From assembly GCF_022701175.1 (NCBI RefSeq), contig NZ_CP078088.1, positions 62,001-126,000 of the forward strand: a stretch of DNA of 64,000 nt, read 5' to 3'. This stretch comes from Allobaculum sp. Allo2 (lineage in GTDB: Bacteria > Bacillota_I > Bacilli_A > Erysipelotrichales > Erysipelotrichaceae). Positions 1 through 9,834 of this stretch are shown here, piece after piece. Both the position numbers and the translations under genes were made by a program. Position 1 is the first letter of the stretch. Each line of letters begins with the position of its first letter. A model generated the notes under the pieces. It saw nothing but the letters and a program-made list of their open reading frames with translations. It did not search any database and was not told where the DNA came from.

Positions 1-111
1 ACGGGTGAAGGCGGACTGAGAAGTAAAATTGGCAGGGTTCGCCGTTTCTGAGCTGATGATATTGAGGAAGGTGTTTCTGAAGAAAGAACATTCTTTGGCG
101 ATAGCAGTCAT
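1..111 (-). CDS. IS4-family transposase, N-terminal fragment (continues beyond window)
   Basis: The ATG at 109-111 (minus strand) opens a frame identical over 37 codons to the transposase at 30835. An AAAGGAG ribosome-binding site lies just upstream. Only the N-terminal region is visible, so none of the DDE catalytic residues can be checked. Function is assigned by identity to the full copy. Confidence 0.9.
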   Translation of the reverse strand, partial: MTAIAKECSFFRNTFLNIISSETANPANFTSQSAFTR

Positions 112-297
112 AGGGAAAACTCCTTTAAGTTCTCCCCATCGGCTGCGAAGCAGACGCGCGGCGGCAGAAATTTGTCAATAGATTTTTAGAAAAAGTGAAA
201 AACTCGAATCATTCGAGATTTGACTTGAAGAGTAGAAAAAGACCACATCACTGCTTAACGCTGATGTGGTCTGAGAAATCTTAACTTAATGACATTG
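1..297 (-). mobile_element. IS4/IS231-type insertion sequence, copy A (cut by window edge)
   Basis: The 297 bases are the exact reverse complement of the left end of the complete element at 30649-32293. They include the 18-bp terminal repeat (280-297), the leader with its two hairpins, and the first 37 codons of the transposase. I found no mismatch over the shared stretch. The bases just outside (298-307) should be one copy of a 10-bp target duplication whose partner lies outside the window. The orientation is opposite to copy B. Confidence 0.93.
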
Positions 298-311
298 ACC
301 AAATACGTCGT

Positions 312-355
312 AAAAAGCGGTCATCCTGTATGCGTTTTCATGCAGAATGACCGCT
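312..355 (-). terminator. Rho-independent terminator after the gene at 379-1267
   Basis: Read on the minus strand, AGCGGTCAT pairs with ATGACCGCT across a loop and is followed by five T. It lies just beyond the predicted stop at 379. It sits between that gene and IS copy A. Confidence 0.8.
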
Positions 356-378
356 GTTCGTTTTCCCGGTCTGTGGGT

Positions 379-1267
379 TCAATCGCTTTCGTCTTCCTTT
401 TCCCTTGCCAGACTTGCAAAGCGTTCTTCTTCTTCGCGCTTTTTTCCCGCGCCGCCGTTTCGAGCAGGCGCCGGATTTCGCTATGCCGCTCGCTGCCTTC
501 CCAGGCGCGCACCTGAGCGAGAGCGGCTTCTTTCTGGCCGTCGGCTTCCATCAGACGAATATAAAAATGTTCGTACAGATCGATCCGCTTTCGGTTCTTT
601 TGAATCTGGGCACTGTCTTCGGCATGGAGCGCACGAATTTTCTGATCGTAGTCGTCGATCAGATCAAAGCGCAGATCGCCGTTTCGGATATAACCCATCA
701 GAACGTCGAGCAGTTCATCCTGAATGATCCAGTCGCCGTTTGCCATCGGCAAAATCGCATCGCACAGCTTTTCAAACGTTTCGACGCGAATTCCTCTGGC
801 CATATACATGGAACAGGCGGTTCGATACAGCTCTGTCCAGGTCAGATTCATTTCTTCCAGACAGCCGCTCCAGTAGTAAGACCGTTCATCCACAACACAG
901 AGCTGCCGGGCGATTTCCAGATACGTCTGGCAGGCGAGATCGTACTCTACGGCTTCTTCTGGCATGAGGGGCAGTTCTTTGAGAATGCTTTTCATCTCAT
1001 TTTTCATTTTGGTGCGGGTCGCGCCGCGGCATCTTCTCCAGCCCAGCATCCGGTCGATCAGTTTCTCCGCCTTGGTTCGAGCCTTTTGACATCTATGATT
1101 TTCGCTTTCGCGTCAGGTGGTTCCTTACCTTCCGCCACGGCTTGGATATAGAGATCAAACAGTTCTTTTTCCTGCTTATCCATCCGTTTGAAATACGTCA
1201 GGATCAGCTCATCCTTTTTCGCACCGTCCATGCTTTTGAGCAGACGCTTTCGTTCGGTCAGTGTCAT
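379..1267 (-). CDS. Hypothetical helical protein (frameshifted as read)
   Basis: A coding region of about 296 residues is broken twice. The first block starts at 1267 (MTLTERKRLL) and reaches KIIDVK. One missing A in an AAAA run near 1092 moves it to the frame ending near 430. A second shift there gives a natural acidic end, EEERFASLAREKEDESD, with a stop at 379-381 just before a terminator. The N-terminal 45 residues loosely resemble DUF6155-type proteins, which I hold at low confidence. The rest is a charged, helix-rich region with no catalytic motif I recognise. There is no signal peptide or membrane segment. Function is unknown. Confidence 0.6.
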
Positions 1268-1441
1268 ACGTTTTTGCCAATCAAAAGCCGGTATCGTTCA
1301 TCCCTTCTGAGCGTCTCTTCCCTCAGAAATCGGCTTTTCGCCTTTCTATATATTGTGTACGCCTCTTATTTACTGGATACGTCTTGCGCATGGAGTACTT
1401 CGGCCAAATCCGCTTTTGGCATTCTCCTCTTCTTTTCTGTT

Positions 1442-2032
1442 TCAATCCATCTCGTCCAGACTCAGCGGCTGATAGTCCGAACGCATGCAGAAGCAGTTGA
1501 TCATCTGCAACGGAATCTGCGCGATTTCACCGGTTCCGATTCTGGCATGCGTCTGTCTGGCGATATAGTCGCAGCACACATCCAGATTGTCCTGATCGTG
1601 GGTGTTATGAATATGTCCATATAACATCCACGTCGTCGGCGTTCCCTGCTCGTCCGTTCGATACTGCCCGTTGTAGCAGATCATCGGATAGTGCGAAAGA
1701 ACGACCTTTCTTCGATTGTCATGCAGTTCCGCATAGTCCTTGATCCATTCAAAATGACTCCGGATCAAAGGTTTTATCTTTCAGATACAGGTCATGATTG
1801 CCCTTGATCAGAAATTTTCGGCCATTCAGCCGTTCGAGCAGTTCATTCGTCTGCTCTCCGTTTCCCCACGAAAAATCCCCAGAATTACGACTTCATCATT
1901 TCGTTTTACCTTCTGATTCCATCGTTCAATCATATATTCATTCATCTCTTCTGCACTCTCAAACCCGCGCTGATCCATTTTGGTCAGCAGCGAGCGGTGA
2001 AAGAAATGACAGTCCGCGATGTAGTAGCGCAT
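1442..2032 (-). CDS. Metallophosphoesterase (calcineurin-like), frameshifted as read
   Basis: The N-terminal block from 2032 starts MRYYIADCHFFHR, giving the D-x-H metal motif of calcineurin-like phosphoesterases. After shifts near 1870 and 1765 the reading contains GDFSWGN, GNHD, VLSHYP and GHIH, which are the remaining metal-binding motifs in the expected order. The total of about 196 residues fits small single-domain members of the family. These hydrolyse phosphomono- or diesters with two divalent metals; the substrate here is unknown. AAGGGG precedes the start. Both breaks are at short homopolymers, so the gene is probably intact in the organism. It is likely cytoplasmic, since no signal peptide is seen. 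Confidence 0.82.
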
Positions 2033-2225
2033 CGTTCAACCCCTTAAATTTCTGGATGACCTCCATCTGCCGGTTTGTACGGCTTCCTGGCGCCTGCTCT
2101 TGGGCCGGCGACCTGGCTGCATCCGGTTCTATCCTACCGTTTTGGACAGGAAACTGCCGAATTATCCCCTTCTCTTTGTACCGGCGAGCCTGCTCAGCCG
2201 GTTCATTTTTCTTTTCGTTCGACAG

Positions 2226-2247
2226 AAAAAGCGGCTGTTCAAGCCGC
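2226..2247 (-). terminator. Rho-independent terminator after the aminotransferase operon
   Basis: Minus-strand GCGGCT-TGAAC-AGCCGC is followed by TTTTT. It lies 110 bases downstream of the aminotransferase stop and closes the T-box operon. The 193 bases between this hairpin and the phosphoesterase start hold no gene I can support. Confidence 0.85.
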
Positions 2248-2357
2248 CACATGTGTACAGATGGATTTTCAGGCTGCGCGCTTTTGTCTTCGAAAACTGT
2301 CCAATGGGAAATTTATGGTCTTCAGAAAAGTCCAATCCGAGTCTATGTCGATATCCA

Positions 2358-3561
2358 CTATATATAGAAAGCGGATATAGAAAGCGAACGGTTCTCTTTC
2401 CCATTTTCGTACTTCTTTCGCCCTTCCCCGGACGCCGGATTTACTGCCCGGATGTGCTCAGCTTCTCTTTTTTCCTGCATCTTCTTTGCGGTCCAGACAT
2501 CGATCCGATCGAGAACGCCTTCGAGATCTTCGAAATTCCGGCCCAGGGAAAGCCGGACATACTGATCCATTCCAAAGCACCAGCCCGGAACGAAGAAAAT
2601 ACCGGTTTCTTCCAGAAGTCCTTTCGCAAATTCCCGGCTGGACAGCCCTTCGGGAAGTTTCAGAAAGGAAACCGTTCCCTTGCGCGGCAGCTGGCAGGAA
2701 AACCACGGAGATTTTTCCAGCCACTTCGCCAGAATTTTCTTGTTCTCGGCGATTTTCTTTTGGAGCGTTCGAGTATTTCCTGACGGTGGTGCAGACCGGC
2801 CCAGGCCGCTTTTTCAGAAAGCGGTCCGGCACAGATCAGCGTATAGTCACGGAACACATTAATCTGCGCGATGAGTTCGGGGCAGGCTTTCACCCATCCC
2901 AGTCGTACGCCGGCCAGACCGAACAGCTTGGAAAGCGAAGCGGTGCTGACGCCTTTTTCATACACATCGCTCATGGCGCATTCGTCCGCGTCGTACTGCC
3001 GGTACACTTCATCGCAAAGAATCCAGACATCGTATTTTCGCGCCAGATCGCGCAGACGCAGGACCTCTTCGCGATTGAGCCAGGTCCCGGTCGGATTGTT
3101 CGGCGAGGCGAACACCATCAGGCGCGTGCCCTTCTGAAATTCTTCTTCCAGCGCCATCCAGTCGAGCGTCCAGCCGTCTTCAATGAGCGGCAGTTCGCTG
3201 ACGGTGCATCCAAGCCAGCGGGGATAATCGGAAAACTGCTGGTAGCCCGGCGTGATGGTCACTACATGATCGCCCGCTTTCAGCAAAATGTTCATGACCA
3301 GTTCATTGGCCTGAAGCGTCCCGTTGGTCATGGTCAGCGTTTCTTCGCGCTGGTCTTCATATAAAGAAAGGATTTCCCGACGAAGAGCGGGATCACCGGT
3401 AATCCATCCGTAATCCAGAACGAGACCGTTAAAAGATCCGGTTCAAACGCCAGCAGTTCCTCCATGCCCATCGGCAGAGCCGATGTGTCGGTCATGTTGA
3501 AACGCGCCTGACGTTCATAGTCGTTCATCCACTGTTCAGTCAGAAAATCCTTGATGTTCAT
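2358..3561 (-). CDS. PLP-dependent aminotransferase, class I/II (frameshifted as read)
   Basis: Fold-type I aminotransferase of about 400 residues. Visible motifs in order are the SPNNPTGTWL loop, DEVYR (PLP pyridine Asp and Tyr), SLSKLFGLAGVRLGW (Schiff-base Lys) and a C-terminal VRLSLGR. Breaks near 3430, 3360 and 2745 split the gene; all lie at short runs and reading resumes in a matching frame. The start at 3561 (MNIKDFLTEQW) follows the ABC ATPase by 30 bases, so the two are co-transcribed. Placement at the end of a T-box-controlled amino-acid uptake operon suggests it transaminates the imported amino acid, or feeds its synthesis; this is inference. The substrate cannot be read from the sequence. 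Confidence 0.85.
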
Positions 3562-3591
3562 AAAATTCCTTTCCTGCAGGGCGGTTCCTGA

Positions 3592-4362
3592 TCAGGAATA
3601 GAAAACTTTGGACAGGAACTCTTTTGCCCGTTCACTTTGCGGGTTTGTGAAGAATGTTTCGGAATCCGCCTCTTCCACGATCTTTCCGGATTCGAGGAAG
3701 ACAACACGGGTGCCGACTTTGCGGGCGAAGCCCATTTCGTGGGTAACCACGATCATGGTCATGCCCTGGGCAGCCAGATCCTGCATAACTTCCAGTACTT
3801 CCTTGATCATTTCCGGGTCAAGAGCGGAAGTCGGTTCGTCAAAAGCATGATTTCCGGATTCATGCACAGCGCTCGGGCGATCGCCACACGCTGTTTCTGT
3901 CCGCCGGAAAGCTGGTTGGGATAGCTGTCCCGTTTTTCGAGCAGGCCGACTTTTCCCAGATATTCGAGCGCCACTTTTTCGGCTTCTTCATCCGAACGCT
4001 TCAGAACCGTCGTCTGGGCAAGCTTGCAGTTGTCGATAACGGTTTTGTTCGGGAACAGATTGAAGTGCTGGAAAACGAAACCCATTTTATTGCGCAGCTC
4101 GCGGTATTCCGCCTTGTTTTTCGGATCCATGCGCTTGCCGTCAAGAGTAACGGATCCTTCATCCGGTGTTTCCAGACCGTGAATGCAGCGAAGGAACGTC
4201 GACTTGCCGGAACCGGAAGGACCGATCAGGCAGACGACTTCGCCTTTTTGACCTGAAGGGAAGCATCGTGCAGCGCATGCAGCTTTCCGAAGTTTTTGAA
4301 AGATGGGAGGCATCGATCATGATGCCAGAAGCTTTCGCTTCGTTTGTTTTTGGATCAGTCAC
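3592..4362 (-). CDS. Polar amino acid ABC transporter, ATP-binding protein (frameshifted as read)
   Basis: GlnQ/HisP-type ATPase of about 256 residues that drives amino-acid import through the permease encoded upstream. Walker [11 protein letters not shown]-loop FQHFNLFP, signature LSGGQKQR, Walker B with FDEPTSALD and the switch His in VVTHE are all present once three single-base breaks (near 4255, 4290 and 3843) are bridged. A GTG start at 4362 overlaps the permease stop by 8 bases; a later ATG at 4320 is an alternative start. Part of the T-box operon. Confidence 0.9.
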
Positions 4363-5025
4363 TTACAGCCATCCTCCTTTCCAGCTTTCTTGAGAGCCAG
4401 CTGATGATCAGCGTCATGAACAGGTACATGATGCCGGCCACGATTAGCGGAACAAGATAGTTATAGTACTGCGCACCGAGCGTCTGCGCGTTGCGCATCA
4501 GTTCGCCGGCACCGATGCAGCTGGCCAGAGAACTGTCCTTGATCAGGGTAATGAACTCGGAAACCAGAGGCGGAATGATGCGCTTGAACGCCTGGGGCAG
4601 AATGACCTGAAACATCATCGGCCAGTAGGAAATGCCGAGCGTTTCGCACGCTTCCCACTGTCCTTTGTCAACGCCCTGAATACCGGAACGGAACAGTTCA
4701 CACTGATATGCACCGGAGTTGAGCGACAGAGCGGTCAGCGCCACCGCATACACATCCATGCGAACTCTTACCCCGGTAATCATCCGGATCAGAACCGGAA
4801 TGCCGAGATAGAAGAACATGATCTGCAGAAGCATTGGCGTACCGCGGAAGATTTCTACATATATGCTGCAAAGCCAGTTGAGAATTTTAACCTTGGAAAG
4901 ACGGCCGGCTGCCAGCAGGATACCGATTACCATGCCGATCAGCAGAGCACCCAGGGCTAAAAGCAGCGAAATGCCGGCGCCTTTGAGCAGGAAAAGCAGG
5001 TTTTCCTGGGTGAGAATTTTTCCAT
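4355..5025 (-). CDS. Polar amino acid ABC transporter, permease (one frameshift near the start)
   Basis: Inner-membrane permease of the His/Glu/Gln/Arg/opine family. Hydrophobic segments surround the conserved EAA-loop motif EACETLGISYWPMMFQVILP. The IFRGTPMLLQ motif typical of this family precedes it. The best start is the ATG at 5025, preceded by GTGAGGAG; one missing A in the run at about 5015 puts it into the main frame and gives about 224 residues. It sits 20 bases after the substrate-binding protein, and its stop overlaps the ATPase start. Confidence 0.88.
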
Positions 5026-5045
5026 TCGTCAGGGCATCTCCTCAC

Positions 5046-5851
5046 TTATTCGGCGTCTTTGTCCGCCGGAGCGAACCATTTTTCGGTCAGAACGGTGTAT
5101 TCGTCACTTTCCTTGAAGGCTTTGATCGCCTCGTTGATTTCATCCATCAGTTCCTTGTGGTCTTCTGTGGAGTAGATGATGTTTTCTTCATCCATCAGAG
5201 CGTCGCCGATGATTTTGAAATCGCCGTTGGCTACGTACTGGTCCGCTACAGCCTTGTCGATGACAACTGCGTCGATGCCGTGTGCTTTCAGGTTTTCCAT
5301 CATGAGGTTGGCATCGGATACGGCCTGTACCTGAGCGCCTTCGATCATGGCAGCGGCTTCTTCGCCGGTAGCTCCCTGCTGAGCGCCTACCACTTTGCCG
5401 TTGAGATCGTCAGCGTTAGTGAATTCGGAATCCGAAGCGACAACGATAACCTGTGCGGAATCGTAGTAGGAATCGGAGAAGATACCTTCACGGTCTTCAT
5501 CGTAGGTGAAACCGGAAATGCCGAGGTCGATCTGGCCGGCCTGCAGCGCGGAAATAATGGTGTCGAAGGAAAGTTCTTCGAACTTGTAGGTGTAGTTGTG
5601 TCCGTTTTCGTTGAGATAGTTGAAGATCCAGTCGGTCATATCCGGGTCAAAACCGATGATCTGGTTGCTGGAATCCTTGGATTCATAAGGCGGATAGTCG
5701 GGGAAATACCAATGAGGATTTCCTTGGCGTCCGCTTTGGCCGCGGTGCTGGAAGCATCGGCCTTGCTGGATGTTTCGGCCGGTGCGGAGGAGCATCCGGC
5801 AATGCCGCAGGCGAGCAGTGCGCTTAATGCGATCGATACAGTCTTTTTCAT
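5046..5851 (-). CDS. Amino acid ABC transporter substrate-binding lipoprotein (one frameshift)
   Basis: A type II signal peptide, MKKTVSIALSALLACGIAGC, ends in a lipobox Cys, so the protein is anchored outside the membrane. A Ser/Ala-rich linker follows, then the SBP family 3 fold: PPYESKD, IGFDPDM, FDTIISALQAGQIDLGISG and TYDEDREG. About 268 residues. One break near 5708, at a C/T-rich spot, separates the signal region from the body. It is the first gene of the T-box operon, so expression should rise when the cognate tRNA is uncharged. Ligand identity is not visible; a polar or basic amino acid is likely for the family. Confidence 0.9.
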
Positions 5852-5912
5852 TTTTTATTCCTTTCCTGGGCATCGGCCCATATAGAAGATCAGAATCAGG
5901 AAGCGGTCCGAT

Positions 5913-6130
5913 AAAAAAGCGTCCTTTCGAAATTGACGAAAGGACGCAGATTATACGCGGTACCACCTTACTTCCCCGGCAATAGCCAGGGCTCTTTCAT
6001 CCTTAACGCGGATTACGGCGGGGATTAGTCCGCACTCCAAGACACGTTCAAAGCTTTATCCCTGACCGCTTTCACCAGCCGCGGTCTCTCTGCAAGGTTC
6101 CGGCTTTTACTACTTCTCTTCTTCGTTTTA
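5913..6130 (-). promoter_or_regulatory. T-box riboswitch leader of the amino acid ABC operon
   Basis: Minus-strand leader with all T-box hallmarks. These are a Stem I with AGTAGTA and GAGAGACCGCGGCTGG-TGAAAG, a specifier-loop segment GAACGTGTCTTGGAGTG, the antiterminator bulge AAGGTGGTACCGCG (5956-5969), and a terminator GCGTCCTTTCG/CGAAAGGACGC followed by six T (5913-5947). Uncharged tRNA pairing with the specifier and the bulge would favour read-through into the transporter genes. The triplet after GAA is CGU (6044-6046), an arginine codon, if the usual register applies. The T-box call is firm; the amino-acid assignment is inference. Confidence 0.93.
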
Positions 6131-6253
6131 TGCAACGATTTAAACACAAGGCCCTTCAAAAGGCAAACCCGGACGAGCGGCTTTTTATCGGAAAAGAGCG
6201 TTTAAGCGTTTTTTCATCGTTTTTTTCTTGATTTTCAGGACTGGTTTCCCATT

Positions 6254-7608
6254 TTAGTTTTTCAGGGCCTGCAGCGGAGCCGGGATACGGCCGCCGCGGT
6301 TGACAAACACGCTGTTTTTCTCCTGATTGACCGGCATAACCGGGCCGCTGCCCAGCAGTCCGCCAAAATCGAGAACGTCGCCGACTTCCTTGCCGATGGC
6401 CGGAATGATGCGTACAGCGGTCGTTTTCGTGTTGACCATGCCGATCGCGGCTTCATCCGCGATCATGCCGGACAGCACGTCCGCGCTCGTATCGCCCGGC
6501 ACGACGATCATGTCGAGGCCGACGGAGCAGACTGCGGTCATGGCTTCCAGTTTTTCCAGACGCAGGCAGCCGGTGCTGGCTGCGTGAATCATGCCGGCAT
6601 CTTCCGAAACCGGAATGAAGGCGCCGGACAGACCGCCGACGTGGCTGGTCGCCATGACGCCGCCTTTTTCACGGCATCGTTCAGCATGGCCAGGCAGGCG
6701 GTGGTGCCGTACGCGCCGCACGTTTCCAGACCCATTTCTTCGAGAATATAGGCAACCGAATCCCCGACAGCCGGAGTCGGCGCCAGCGAAAGATCGACAA
6801 TGCCAAACGGAACGCCCAGACGGCGGCTGGCTTCCTTGCCGACCATCTGGCCCATGCGGGTAATTTTAAACGCGGTGCGCTTGATCAGGTTGGCAAGCTC
6901 ATCCATCGTGGCGTGCTTGCTGGCCTTGGCCAGAACGGCACGGACGACGCCCGGGCCGGATACGCCGACGTTAATGACGCAGTCGCCTTCGCCTGCGCCA
7001 TGGAAGGCGCCGGCCATGAACGGGTTGTCTTCCGGCGCGTTGCAGAAGACAACGAGCTTGGCTGCGGCGATGCAGCTGTTATCCGCGCTGATTTCCGAGC
7101 AGCTGCGGATGATGCGGCCCATCTGCTTGACCGCGTCCATATTGATGCCAGCCTTGGTGGAGCCGATATTAACGGAAGAGCACACGTGCTCCGTCTGCGA
7201 CAGCGCGCGGGGAATGCTTTCAATCAGTTCGTTGTCCCCGTGCGAATAGCCTTTCTGCACCAGAGCGGAATAGCCGCCGATGAAATTGACGCCTAGCTTC
7301 TGCGCACAGCGCTCGAGTGTCAGAGCGTATTCGACCGGATCGCCGCCGGAAGCGGCCACAAGCATTGCGATCGGGGTAACCGAAATGCGCTTGTTGACGA
7401 CCGGAATGCCGTATTCTCGGCTGATATCGTCGCCGACTTTGACCAGATTCTTGGCCAGACGGCAGATTTTTTCTTCAATTTTCGCGCAGGAGGCGTGAAT
7501 GTCCGCGTCCGCACAGTCGAGCAGAGAAATGCCCATGGTAATGGTTCGGATATCCAGGCATTCCTCGTCGATCATTTTGATGGTTTCAAGAATATTTTTT
7601 GTCTGCAT
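6254..7608 (-). CDS. UPF0210/DUF711 (PFL) family protein, one frameshift
   Basis: About 451 residues, the usual length for this widely conserved family of unknown function. Recognisable stretches include [38 protein letters not shown] and [21 protein letters not shown]. One base is missing in the run near 6668, joining the blocks 7608-6670 and 6665-6254. It sits 8 bases downstream of an ACT-domain gene, a pairing conserved across Bacillota that suggests amino-acid-linked control. Cytoplasmic; no membrane segment. Confidence 0.92.
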
Positions 7609-7616
7609 GGCGGCCT

Positions 7617-7886
7617 CTAAATCGTATGCATCGCTTCAAAGATTTCCTGGTTCATGACGCGGATGACCAGTTCATTTTCCAGTCCGATCGCTTCCATGCC
7701 CTGTGTAAACTCATCAAAGGTAGTATCCATGCGATCCATGTCCACGATCATGGTCATGGAAAAGATGCCGTCCAGAATGGTCTGCGCGACTTCCAGAATG
7801 TTGACGCCATGATCGGCACAGGCATTGGCGGCCAGCGCCAGAATGCCTACGCGGTCCGTGCCGACTACACTGATAACTGCTTTCAT
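7617..7886 (-). CDS. ACT domain protein (UPF0237 family)
   Basis: Intact 89-residue protein made of a single ACT domain, starting [17 protein letters not shown] with the GxxD/R-G-I ligand-loop pattern typical of ACT folds. ACT domains bind amino acids and usually regulate a partner. It is cotranscribed with, and 8 bases upstream of, the DUF711 protein, its usual neighbour. The ligand is not known. Confidence 0.9.
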   Translation of the reverse strand: MKAVISVVGTDRVGILALAANACADHGVNILEVAQTILDGIFSMTMIVDMDRMDTTFDEFTQGMEAIGLENELVIRVMNQEIFEAMHTI

Positions 7887-8034
7887 CTCGTTGTCTCCTT
7901 ATTTTTCTCTCTCGGGTTCTGGCCGCCAGCCGCTCTTATGGAAAGAAGCCGGCTGCGGCCTTTTCGATTTCCCTTTCCTAGCGATCCGATTTCCAGACCG
8001 CCGCGACGGCTGTTCCAAAGCGGACAGCCGGGTT

Positions 8035-8058
8035 AAAAAGAGCATCGTCTGGATGCTC
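8035..8058 (-). terminator. Rho-independent terminator after 8094-8578
   Basis: Minus-strand GAGCATC-CAGAC-GATGCTC is followed by TTTTT. It begins 36 bases past the predicted stop at 8094. Confidence 0.85.
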
Positions 8059-8093
8059 TCGTTCAGGTTCAAGTTTACCGAATGTACAGGCAA

Positions 8094-8578
8094 TCAACGA
8101 AGTTCAAATGAAGTTTTCGCGTATTTTGCCAGTTCCGTCGGTTCGTAAGCGCTTTGAAGCCCTTCCACATTGCAGTCGTACTCACCGGGCATGAATTCAA
8201 AGTTTTCCTGTTTTTCAGCAGATCGATTACTTCTTTTGTTTTTCTTCGGAAAGCAAAGCCGTTTTAATAATGCGGATAATATCCTCCTTGTCCATGAGGA
8301 CGGCCTGCACTTTCAGATTTTTCTGCGCCAGGAATTCGTCTTTGGCTTCACAGTCCTGAATGTTGAAATAGAAGTCGCACGTATCGAGCGGTCCGCCTTC
8401 CATCAAGAAAATCACAATGCCATTGGTCTCGCACACTTCGACCGTAAACGGTTCGGCCGCCCGCTCAAGCTGGGCATCGTTCCATTCGTCATCCTTGACC
8501 GCCAGAATCAGTTCGCCGTCCGCGAAATCCGCAACGGCGCCTTCTTCAATCGGCCAGGGAATTTTTCCAGTTTTTCAT
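8094..8578 (-). CDS. Hypothetical protein of about 160 residues (three frameshifts in A-runs)
   Basis: Restoring one A at each of three short A-runs (near 8562, 8240 and 8205) gives a continuous acidic protein. It runs from MKNWKKIPWPIEEGAVADF through CETNGIVIFLMEGG to a C-terminal part ending AKYAKTSFELR. No known domain or catalytic motif is recognised. It has no signal peptide or membrane segment. It is followed at once by a terminator, which supports the restored stop. Function unknown; the reconstruction itself is an inference, while the central block 8227-8436 is directly readable. Confidence 0.6.
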
Positions 8579-8646
8579 ACTATTCAGTATACGGCGCCCC
8601 GCTTCATTTCGTACCGTTCATACCGCCCGTTCTCTGCAGAGCAAAG

Positions 8647-8678
8647 AAAAAGGCCGCAGCTTTTCGAGCCGCAGCCTT
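8647..8678 (-). terminator. Rho-independent terminator after pta
   Basis: Minus-strand AAGGCTGCGGC-loop-GCTGCGGCCTT runs into TTTTT, 62 bases past the pta stop. Confidence 0.87.
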
Positions 8679-8739
8679 ATGGATATACTTTTTAAATTCG
8701 ATCCATGGAGTTTCTCCATGAAAAACGGGGAAGAATCGA

Positions 8740-9714
8740 CTAGATACCGAGGGCTTTCTGCGCAGCGGTAACGATCGCCATCTTGTAGATTTCTTCTTCG
8801 TTGGCACCGCGGGAAAGGTCGTTGATCGGCGCATTCAGACCCTGCAGAATTGGGCCTAAAGCTTCCCATCCGCCCAGACGGGCAGCGATCTTGTAGCCGA
8901 TGTTTCCGGAAGAAAGGTTCGGGAAGATGAAGGTGTTGGCATGACCGGCAACTTTGGATTCCGGTGCTTTCAGTGCAGCGACTTCCGGTACAACGGCGCA
9001 GTCAAACTGCATTTCGCCGTCTACGTCAAAGTCGAGCGGCATACGTTTCAGACGAGTCGTCGCCTCGTCCATCTTGGCTACGCAGTGACCGGTAGCGGAG
9101 CCGAAGGAAGAGTAGGAAAGCATGGCCACTTTTGGTTCTACGCCAAACTTGCGGGCAGTGTCTGCTGTCTGAATGGCGATTTCTACGAGTTCATCCGGGT
9201 TCGGGTCGCGGTTGATGGCGCAGTCAGCCATGAACAGCTGTTCGTTGCCTTTAACCAGAATAAATGTGGAAGAAACGATGGACTGACCTGGAGCCGTCTT
9301 TACCAGCTGGAGAGCCGGACGTACGGTATCGGCTGTGGAATAGGTCGCACCGCCAAGCAGACCGTCCGCATAGCCCATTTTAACGAGCATCGTGCCGAAG
9401 TAGTTGGTGTGGCTCAGCGCTTCCGCAACGGCTTCACGGGACATTTTTCCTCGACGGAGTTCAACCATTTTTGTGATCATGGCTTCCTTGTCCGCAAATT
9501 CGCTTGGAGCGATCATTTCGATGCCGGTGAGATCAAAACCGTTTTCCTTTGCGCAGGCTTCAATCTGCTCTTTTTCACCGAGCAGGACCGGCTTCAGGAT
9601 GTTTTCTTTCGCAAGACGAACGGCAGCGCCCATAACGCGTTTGTCCCAGCCTTCTGTAAATACGATCCGGACATCCTTGCCGCGGATCCGTTCAGCTAAT
9701 TTTGAAATAATCAT
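8740..9714 (-). CDS. pta: Phosphate acetyltransferase
   Basis: Intact 324-residue enzyme converting acetyl-CoA and phosphate to acetyl phosphate and CoA. With acetate kinase it forms the main ATP-yielding acetate route of fermenters. Sequence landmarks are FTEGWDKRVMGAA, DGLLGGATYSTADTVRPALQ, MLSYSSFGSATG and the C-terminal NDLSRGA, all typical of the short Pta class without an N-terminal regulatory domain. The ATG at 9714 is chosen because AGAGGT precedes it and family members begin there; an in-frame ATG 16 codons upstream has no ribosome-binding site. A terminator follows. Confidence 0.96.
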   Translation of the reverse strand: MIISKLAERIRGKDVRIVFTEGWDKRVMGAAVRLAKENILKPVLLGEKEQIEACAKENGFDLTGIEMIAPSEFADKEAMITKMVELRRGKMSREAVAEALSHTNYFGTMLVKMGYADGLLGGATYSTADTVRPALQLVKTAPGQSIVSSTFILVKGNEQLFMADCAINRDPNPDELVEIAIQTADTARKFGVEPKVAMLSYSSFGSATGHCVAKMDEATTRLKRMPLDFDVDGEMQFDCAVVPEVAALKAPESKVAGHANTFIFPNLSSGNIGYKIAARLGGWEALGPILQGLNAPINDLSRGANEEEIYKMAIVTAAQKALGI

Positions 9715-9834
9715 GTTCTGTTTACCTCTGTGTGTATGGATTTCCATCCACCAATATACCATTGTGCTGTTGATTTGCCTAATTGGTCCATTCTTTCACA
9801 AACTGCTTTATTTTCCCCGAAAAACAGGATGGTT

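Noticed and set aside
1959..2252. 97-codon minus-strand frame upstream of the phosphoesterase
   Set aside because: Its start lies inside a terminator hairpin and it overlaps the phosphoesterase start; taken as non-coding.
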